From: Alligator mississippiensis
Taxonomy: Eukaryota; Chordata; Crocodylia; Alligatoridae
Assembly (NCBI RefSeq): GCF_030867095.1
Contig: NC_081831.1
Location: 42,841,319 to 42,905,318 of the forward strand
Reading direction: 5' to 3'
Length of the DNA stretch: 64,000 nt
Shown here: positions 12,701-21,700 of the stretch, in pieces
How positions within the stretch are numbered: position 1 is the first letter of the stretch
How the letters are laid out: every line of letters starts with the position of its first letter
Notes under the pieces: model-generated
Databases searched by the model: none
What the model was told of the DNA's origin: nothing
The model's input: the letters and a program-made list of their open reading frames with translations, nothing else
Program-made: the position numbers and the translations under genes

Positions 12701-15700
12701 GACATTTGAGAGGTGGGCTTGTGGGGAAACAGAAACTCAGAAAGGGAGGGGGGAATGGATTGCTCTGATATTGACATGTGAAGCTGGCCAGTGTCTGCAA
12801 TTTGTCTCTGAGATCCCTTCCATTCCCAGTGCTCTGGAGGAGGGATGGAGAAACAACATATACGACTCTGTGTGAAGCCTTTCTCTGCTTTTTGTGAGCA
12901 GTCTGTCTGGAAGCAACAGTGTGTGAAAGGTACTGGCTGGCTGCAGCGATTGGCTTCCTAGTCAGTCTCTTGCTAGTCTCTCTTTTTGGAAAGGATTGGA
13001 TACATCTTTCCAATATATTACAGATAGAAGATATAGTAAACAGACAGAAGAAGATATAGTAGACACAGAAGATATAGTAAGCAGACAGAAGATATATTGC
13101 ATAGAGAAGACGTATTACATACACACACACATTTTCCAGCACAGCAAACATTATGAAGTGTGCTGGAAAGGCAGGTGCCCGGTCTTCTGGCAGGGGAGCG
13201 AGAGGGACTAGAGGGGATGGGGGGGAGGGCTACAAGTTCCCTGCCCCTAACCCCCCCCCCCCCCCAAACTTAGAGGCACCCTCTTCTCTAGCAGCCATGA
13301 GGCTTCTGCTGCTAGTGACAGCAAGGAAGTGGGAGCAGTCTCTGCACCTGCCCCACCTCCACTAACACCAGCAATAATAACTCCCAACACCATCAGCATG
13401 ACAAGCACCAGCATGAAAGTATCATCCACTGCAATTTCAGTTCCCACCGTGAGCCTCCCAGTGCCAGAGGAGAATCTGGAATCAGGGGAGCTCAGTGCCA
13501 TAGCCAGGAAAATTCTGGGAAAGGAGGATACATATCTGAGTATATGGCTCCACACCCCTCAAAGTTCCTCAAGAGCTAGGTCTCCTTCTCTGGAAGGCAC
13601 TTTGGAGGAGACTGAAATTGTGGAGGCAAGTGGCTCAGCTGAGTTAGCTTCTCCTGTTGTTGTGCCTCTGCCTGCTGAGGAAGGGGATAAGGCAGGATCT
13701 GCACCCGCACCCCAGAAGTGAGGGGGTAGTGTAGTGTGGGATCATTCTGAGGTGGCAGATGATCCCAAATATGCTATCTGCCTGCACTGCCAATGCAAGA
13801 CCAGCCAAGGCAAAGATGAAAAACACTTCCACACCACGGGGATGCTAATGCACATCAGGAGGCACCACCCCCTTGCCCTTGCTCCTCCTCAGCCTGGCAC
13901 CAGTGGGAGCATGTCCAAAGGGAAGTCCCCCTCTCACTCCAAAGCCCCTGTCCCCCAGAAGCAGAGGCAGGCCACCCTGTGGGGGAAAAGTGGGGATAAA
14001 GGGGCATGGCGGGGGGGTGGGAGGGTGGAAGGGGGGGGGGTGTTCCCAAGGTGAGTGCGGTCACCTAGAGCACTGGGGAGATGCTTGCTCTGGATGACCA
14101 GCCCTTCTCCTTAGTTGAGAGGCCAGGGTTCAGGCAGCTCACTGCTCCATCATACCACATGCCTTCACGCACCACCTTCAGCAGGATGGTGGTGCCCTTC
14201 CTGTATGAGGCATGCAGGGAGTACTTAAGGGAGGAGCGGCACAAGGCAGGTCTGCAGGTGGCCTTACACTTCACCTCAGACATCTGGAGCAGCCAGGGTG
14301 GAGATCATGCCTACCTCTCCCTCACAGGGTACAGGTGCGATCAGTCAGGCCGTCGGTGGGCTCTCCTTCCAGTGGAGGTGATGGATGAGCCCCACACAGC
14401 AACAGAGATAATGGTGGCCATGAACCGCATGGTGCAGGGGTGACCTGTTGGGCAGGGTGAGGTCACCCATGGGTTTACGGTCAGCGACAACGGGGACAAT
14501 ATGGTCAAGGTGGTCCGTGATGCCAACTTTGTTGGCATCTGCTGCATGGCACACAAGTTCCACCTTATAGTCACAGACTCCTTGGACGGCTGCCAGTAAG
14601 GGCAACATCACAACCAGCCAGCTCATTTCAAAATGCAGGAAGGTGGAAGGCTACTTCCACCGGAGTATCAAGGGGGATAAGATGCTGTGGGACAAACAGG
14701 CAGAGTTGCGCATTCCGCAGCACAAAATCATGCAGGATGTGGAGACTCGGTGGAACACCACACACCTGATGCTCGAAAGGCTGGTTGAGCAACAGAAATG
14801 CCATCCACAAGATGGCCTTGCTCGGGGAGACTGGGATCAGCAGCCCTCTTAACAAAACAGAGTGGGATACCATCGCTCAGATCTTGGTGGTCCTCAAGCC
14901 ATTTCTCGAGGCCACTGAGAGCCTCAGTGCTCTGCGATGCCCTCCTTAGCCAGGTGATCCCTGTAGTGAGGGAGCTTCAGAACCAAATGGAGAAGTTCCA
15001 GGGGATCAATGTTCCTGGCTGGGGCAAGCTGTTGTCACCAGAGGTGCGGGCACTGATGAAGTGGCTGAAGGGCATCAAGACACATCTAGATCTGTTGAGG
15101 TCCAAAACTGTTCATGTGCTGGCAGCCATATGCGGCCCAAGGGTGAAGGGGAGTGCACGCGCCAGCAATACCCTGGATCACTGGACAGAGGTGCTGGTGA
15201 ATAGGGTGAGGGAGGCAGAAGGGCAGAGGTGGGGGGATGTGGAAAAGGGGGAACACTGCCACATGCCAGCACTCCATCCACCAGTCAGTCAGTCTCCTCC
15301 ACCACAGGTGCTGCCAAAGTGGGCCAATGCCATGGCTTCCATGTTGGGGTCCAGAGGCACCAGACCCCAGCATCGGGCAGGTAGCGCCAAGGCCTCGGCA
15401 GCTACCTCTCTCACTGAGGACATGGAACTGCTGCTCTGTGACCCCTTGGCCTACTGGGCAAGCCGCAGCCGGATGTGGCAGGATCTGGCCATGGTTGCCC
15501 GAGAACACCTGTCCTGTCCACCGACCAGCGTTCCGAGCAAGAGGGTGTTCAGCATTGCTGGGGATGTTATGACACCCCACCACACCTCCTTCGATCCTGG
15601 TTTGGTGGAGCAACTGGTGTTCCTCAAGGTGAACTTCTTGCTGCTGGGGTTCCCCAAGCTCCATGTGCAGACAGAGTGAGTGCCACCCTCCTCACTCAAT

Positions 15701-18700
15701 CCGCACCTATTTCCTTTTTATTTTTTTTTTTAAACCATTTAATGCCCCACTGTCAAAGTTGGAGGTGGTACTCACTATATCACCAGCCAGCAGCAGAAGA
15801 AATCTCCCTGCTGAGCTCCCATGCCAGGACAAACTTGGAGATATGGGCTGGGGCTATGGACCCCAGGTCCTGGGCATGACCTACAACTGCACCCTGCCAG
15901 GGTCAGGAGGCCTGGTGGGATTGCTGGTAGCACAGCAGCCCCCAAGAAATGCCAGGACCGCAAACCTCCCTCGTGAAAGGTGGGTAGGAGGCACCTTATA
16001 ACCTCCAGCCACCACAGGCACACACAGTCCTGGCTAGGGAAAGCCCAAACCTGTAAGATCTTTGAGAGGCCTGAGGCCTGCTGGTTGCAATGGAGTTGTG
16101 AGGCTCCAGGTGAGCTCAGCTTAACTGCCTGGGATGCCATCAGTGAGGCATGGGCCACAGTGTTAGGGAAGGTATGGGAGCTGTGGAATGGATGTCACCT
16201 CTAGACATCAGGGGCCTAAATGGGCAGCCTCCCACCTGGATAACACCTGAATCGGTTTTTCATCGAGGCATGGCAGGAAAAAAAAGGGGCAGGCGGTTGG
16301 CCCAGAAACACATAGGCGGGCTGAGATCTCACCTGCACTGGGAAGGCCCCCTGCTCTTCCTGGATGGAACGAATAGTGAAGCAGCCAGAGGCTGACATGC
16401 AATGCAGGAAAGAAAGCCAGTCATTGAAAATGTAAATTGAGGTGTCTGGGGGTGAGGGAGACATAACAGGTAAAAGTGGAAAGGTACCTGGGGAGTCAGA
16501 TGTCAGGCAGGTTATAGCGTGTCATAAATCCAATGTCTATATTGAGGCCATGAGTTTCTGTATCCAGGAGGCTGATGAAGTGAAGTTCATGGGGTTGTCT
16601 GTGAAAAGTGGTTTGTAAATTCCTTTTGAGCATACAGCCTGAGAGACTGGAGACAGAGTGACTTTCTTGTGAGAAGTGTACCCCCACAGGTACTGGGGTA
16701 TTCTTGTCTGTAATCGATTTCTGGTGTGCATTCATTCTGGTGCAGAGTTGTTGCTTGTTGTCTCCTATGTATTTTCCATCAGGGCATTTGGTGCACTGGA
16801 TGAGATATATAATGTTTCTGGAGGTGCAGCTGTAAGATCCAGGAGTGGTGATAGTTCTGTTGTGAGGTGTAGTAACTGTGGGGGTACTGGAGATATGTTG
16901 GCATGTTTTGCATTTCTTGTCATGGCACAGTCTGGATCCATTTGGTGTGTTTTGGGCTGTAGGAACTTTGCTTCTGGTGATGAGGTTAGCGAGGTTCGGT
17001 GCTTGTTTGAATTTACAAACCACTTTTCACAGACGAGCCTATGAACTGCACTTCATCAACCTCCTGGATACAAAAACTCATGGACTCAATATAGACATTG
17101 GATTTATGACACACTAAAACCTGCCTGACATATGACTACCCAGGTACCTCTCCACTTTTACCTGCTACATCTCCCTTCCCACCCCACACCCCACCTCTCA
17201 GCCTGTCCCTCACCCTCTGACACCTCCATTTACATTTTCACTGACTGGCTTTCTTACCTGCATTGCATGCCAGCCTATGGCATCTTCATTATTCATTTCA
17301 ACCAGGAAGAGCACACATACACAAACTAGATGTTTCCTCAGCCGGACAAAAGGTTTTTAAACCCAAAAGCTTGCTAAGATATATTTCTCCAACTATTCAG
17401 TTGGTCTAATAAAAGATATCAGAGGTATGGTCGACTGAGCCGTGCTGGGGCCAGGACCCAAAGGGGGGCATCGAAGGGCCAGGGGCCCATTATGAGGGAT
17501 GCCCAGAGCAAGAGGCTCAGGATTCCAACTGGCCTGAAGGCAGGGCCAGGGCCTAAGGTGGAGCCAAAAGTCCCAGAGAGGGGACCTCAGCTGGAGGTGG
17601 TGAAGGATGCAATGTGCGAGGCATGGGCCTCAGTGTAGGGAAGGTACAGAGCTACGGAATAGATGTCACCCCAAGACACCTAAATGGGCAGCCTCCCGCC
17701 TGGAAAATATTTGAATCAGTTTTCCATCAAGGGGTGGCAGGAAAAAGAGGGGCAGGCAGTTGGTCCAGAAATAGGTGGGCGGGTAGAGATCTAGCTGGCA
17801 CCAGGAAGGCCCTCTGTTACAGGCTACCATCCCTGCTGGTTTCATCCTGCTGCACCTTAACACACGTCATGAGTTTTGCTTTGAACAGTTTGAGGTGCAG
17901 TTTCACAGAAACCTCTGCACTTATCTCCTTGAAACTTAGCAGGCTTCATGCCCTCAGAAGGAGCTACCATCCTTGCAATTTTCATCCAAATCAGGAAAGA
18001 AATGACTAAGTTATAGGCATTTTAGCGATTGCCCATTGTAGCCTATGGCCAAATCACCAAAAAAGCATCCAAATCTGAAACAGATTTGGACGAATCGAAA
18101 TGGAACAGGGATCCAAACACCAAAACAAACGCTGTCTTCTGAAGCGGCTAAATCCAAACTGAAAAGAAACATAGCCATTTTGCACAGCCCTACCAGAAAA
18201 CTAGTTACTAGAGGTGACCTGGTCCAGTATACAAAAGCATGTACACACACAGTATAACAGACAATTGGGGAAAGCCTTTGCATATTCAGGTACCTTTGGA
18301 AGTTATTTTGAAGGGGACTGTCTATTCTGTCAACCACTCTGATGATATATGGTTTTGAATTTCTCAGTGCCCTTGTCTGGAAGCCCAGGCCATATGACAC
18401 AGCATCAAACAGTACTAGATTAACGAATGCCTGGTTTACCTTGTCCACGTTCCATGGGTACAGGCCCACTGCCTGGCATCCCAACCTGAGGCTGCATTCC
18501 ACCTGAGGGAAGAAGGGCCAATAAACAGGATCACAGGAAAGTGGATCTGGAAGGGACCTCACAAGGTCATCTAGTCCAGCCACCTGCTCAGGGCAGGATC
18601 ATCCGTAACGAAACCATCCCTGCCAAGTTTCTTTCTAATCAGCTTTTGAAAATTTCCAGGGATGGAGATTCCACAATTTCTCTAAGCAGCCTGTTCTAAT

Positions 18701-21700
18701 GTTTTACCACCCTCATAGTCAGAAAATTCCTCCTAATCTCCATCTTAAATTTTCTCATTTGAAATTTAAGGCCACCACCCTTAGTCCTGCCCCCTACAGA
18801 GAAGAGTCTGTCTGCATCCCCTTTATAAAAATCACACTTCAGGTATTTGAAGACTGTTATCAAATCCTCTTTCACTCTTCTTTTCTCCAGAGTAAGTAAC
18901 CCTAGCACTTGCAGCCTTTCCTCATATGTCATGCTTCCCAGACCCCTAATCATTTTGTTGCTCTGCTGGACTCTTTCCAATCTGTCCACATCTTTCTTGA
19001 AGTGTGGGGCCCAAAACTGGACACGGTATTCCAAGTGAGGTCTCACCAATGACAAGTAGAGCAGAAGAATCACTTTTCTTGATTTGCAAGTGACACTCCT
19101 GTTAATATAACCTAGTATGCTGTTGGCTTTTTCTAGCACCCAGAGCATATTGTTGGCTAATATTCAGCTTATGGTCCACCATATTCCCTGGGTCCATCTC
19201 TGCAGTACTGAAGCCTAGCCACTCATTCCCCAGCCTGTATTTGTGCATGCAATGATGTCATCCCCAGTGCAGGACTTAATGCTTGTCCTTGTTATAATTT
19301 CAGATCATTTCTCCAGTTCATCCAGCTCACTGCCCTTCAGAGTCTGCAACTCCACCCAATTTAGTATCAACCACAAATCTGCTAAGCATGCACTCAATTC
19401 CATCATCCAACTCATGTATGAAGATATTAAACAACGCCAGGTGCAAGACAAACTCTTGGGGAACCTCACTTGATACCTCCTCCCAAACAGACAGAGAGAC
19501 AACACAACCCACTGTTCTCTTTCAGTGCTCACAGCCCTTACATTCTCCTGTTAGGCCCCTTTCTCGCTCTTCTGTAGCCAGGAAGCTTTTCACCTGTCTT
19601 GTAAGGTTGTGCAGACAGTGATCATCTCTTGTGCATGAGTCAGAGTCAGTCCATAGGACTCAAACCTCCCCCATACCCAAGTCATTGCGATTACCCTTTT
19701 CAAAAGCCTGCAAAGCCCCCACACCATGGGATCATACTGCCACTGGAGAAAGTTTGGGCAACTTTCAAACTTTCTGACTGTAAATACATGCTTCAGAAAC
19801 TCACCTCCTGGAGCCATGGGGCCGGGGCCAGGGCCAGGGCCTGGGCCCGGGCCCTGTACTGAGGTTGGCATCTGTCCTGGGGCTGGTACTCCACCCTGCA
19901 TAGGAGGCTGCATCAGAGGAGGGGCTCCATTCACATGCATACCACCCTGCGGAGGAAAGAAACCAACTATATCAGCAATACTGTTACACCAGGATGTTAT
20001 ACTGGGATTCCCTTTCTCACCAACATACATGTGCCCCCAAATGCAGGTGGATTTAGCAAAGATCCTTACAATGGTCTGTGGCTGGGAGGAAGGGGGAGTC
20101 TGTTGGTTCATCTGTGCATTTGGACCTGGCCCGGGCCCAGGTCCAGGCCCAGGCCCTGGAACTGGCTGCTGGTTGCCTGGGATCAGAGGTGGAACGCTGG
20201 TCTGGCGATGCAGAATTTTCTAAGGACAGAAGAGAGAGAAAGAAGCGGTGAGTACCCCACTGATTCACAGACAAGGTTCCTTGGGTGAATTTGATATCTT
20301 TTATTAGACCAACCCAAATGGTTGCACTGATGCACAGCAACTCCTGGAATCTACATGTGCCCCACCTCACCAGATTAGTGTACCCATCACTCCCAAATGG
20401 AGGAAGAGAATTATACATACCAGAGCGATCTCTGGATCAACAATTCTCATCACCACCTGGGCTTGCAGCAGGGCATAAGCCAGCTGAGGGTTCTGGAGCA
20501 GCATATTCCGGGCTTCCTGAGGGCTGTTCTGGACGCACAACTGAGGACAAACACACCAGTCAGAGCTACACAGGGGCCCTGCCACTACCACTAACTGCTG
20601 CTGCAACTTCAAAGGGGAAACAACAACTTAGGAAACACTGGAATAGCAGCATGGCAAAGGGTGAGGTATACAAATACTTGGATAACTTCAGACTTTGCAG
20701 TTTGGATCTTCTGAGTGAAATACAAGCTCTACAACCTCACCTCCTCAAGTGGCAGGGCTAGGGTAAGGGGCTGGGCCCTGTACTGAGGCTAGAATCTCTC
20801 CTGGGGCTGGCACACCATCCTGCATAGAAGACTGAAGACTGCTAAGCAGTTAAGTACAACCATCTCAATAGAGCCTCAGGTGAGCTGTGTAAATCATGGA
20901 TTTTTGGTTTTGTGGCTGCTGAAAAAATTTCATTTGGGGTAAATCTGGAACTAGAGGTGTCCATATCATATTGGCACCAATAAAAGGAAAATTGATATTA
21001 TTGGCAATTGCCTTTTTTTGGCTGATGTGGCCAATAATGTTGCTGATAAAAGCTGCATCCAGGCAGTAAGTGGGGGGGGGCGCAGCTCGAGGCCCCCTGC
21101 AGTGAGGGAGGGAGTGGGGCTGGGGCAGAGCCGGTGGCTCATCTGCGGGGTGGGGGGCTGGGTACAGCTCCTGCCGCTGCATGCACCCCCAGGGGAGGCA
21201 TGTGAGCGCATGCCCCCTGGATCTGTGCGTGGGGCAAAGGTGGGCTGCTGTTGCATGTTTGGGGGCTGCACTAGGCTTTTCCCAGCAGCTGTGGTCGGGC
21301 CAGGCCAGGCGGCAGCAGTGCTGGAAGGGGAATAATGAGGGGGCTACAGCAGGGGCTGTAGCTGTCCTGTGGTTCCCCTCCCAGTGCTGCCGCTGCCTGC
21401 CCTGTCCAACCCAGCCTGGCCCGGCCCAAGTGCAGCTGCCAGGAAGAGCCCGGTGCAGGCCGCAGCCCACCCTTGCCCTGCATGCAGATCCAGGGGGCAC
21501 GTGTCCCCCGGGCCTCCCCTGAGGGGAACGCAGCGGCAGGAGCTGCACCCCCACCTTTCCCATGCCCCCCAGATGAGCCACCGGCTCCATTCCACGTCCT
21601 GTCCCGGCTGGGCAGTACCTATCCCTGCCCCATTCCCTCCCTCACTGCAGGGGCCTCCATCTGCCCCCCCCACCCCCCTCCCAACAGACTCACCGTCCAG

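Larger units (their letters stand above)
12597..18192 (+). mobile_element. Full-length hAT DNA transposon with BED finger, inactive
   Basis: A 5596-bp element bounded by TAGGGCTGTG and CACAGCCCTA, with exact 8-bp flanking duplications CCAGAAAA, the hallmark of hAT insertion. It sits in CSTF2 intron 8, opposite in sense to CSTF2. Coding pieces run on the plus strand: a Ser/Thr/Pro-rich N-terminus (13329-13721), a BED-type zinc finger (about 13734-14054) and transposase parts from 14081 to 15679. The 3' part from about 15.7 kb is noncoding and holds a Penelope-like insert flanked by a direct repeat. Similarity to ZBED-type hAT-Ac transposases is from motif recognition. The ends, TSD and coding order show a once-autonomous copy. 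Confidence 0.9.

Noticed and set aside
13734-15679. A host ZBED-type gene
   Set aside because: The coding pieces sit inside perfect hAT ends with a target duplication and are interrupted, so this is a decayed transposase, not a domesticated gene.
16496-17023. A host GIY-YIG nuclease gene
   Set aside because: The frame continues into a repeat with the Penelope-like tail and an inverted second copy, and lies within a transposon.
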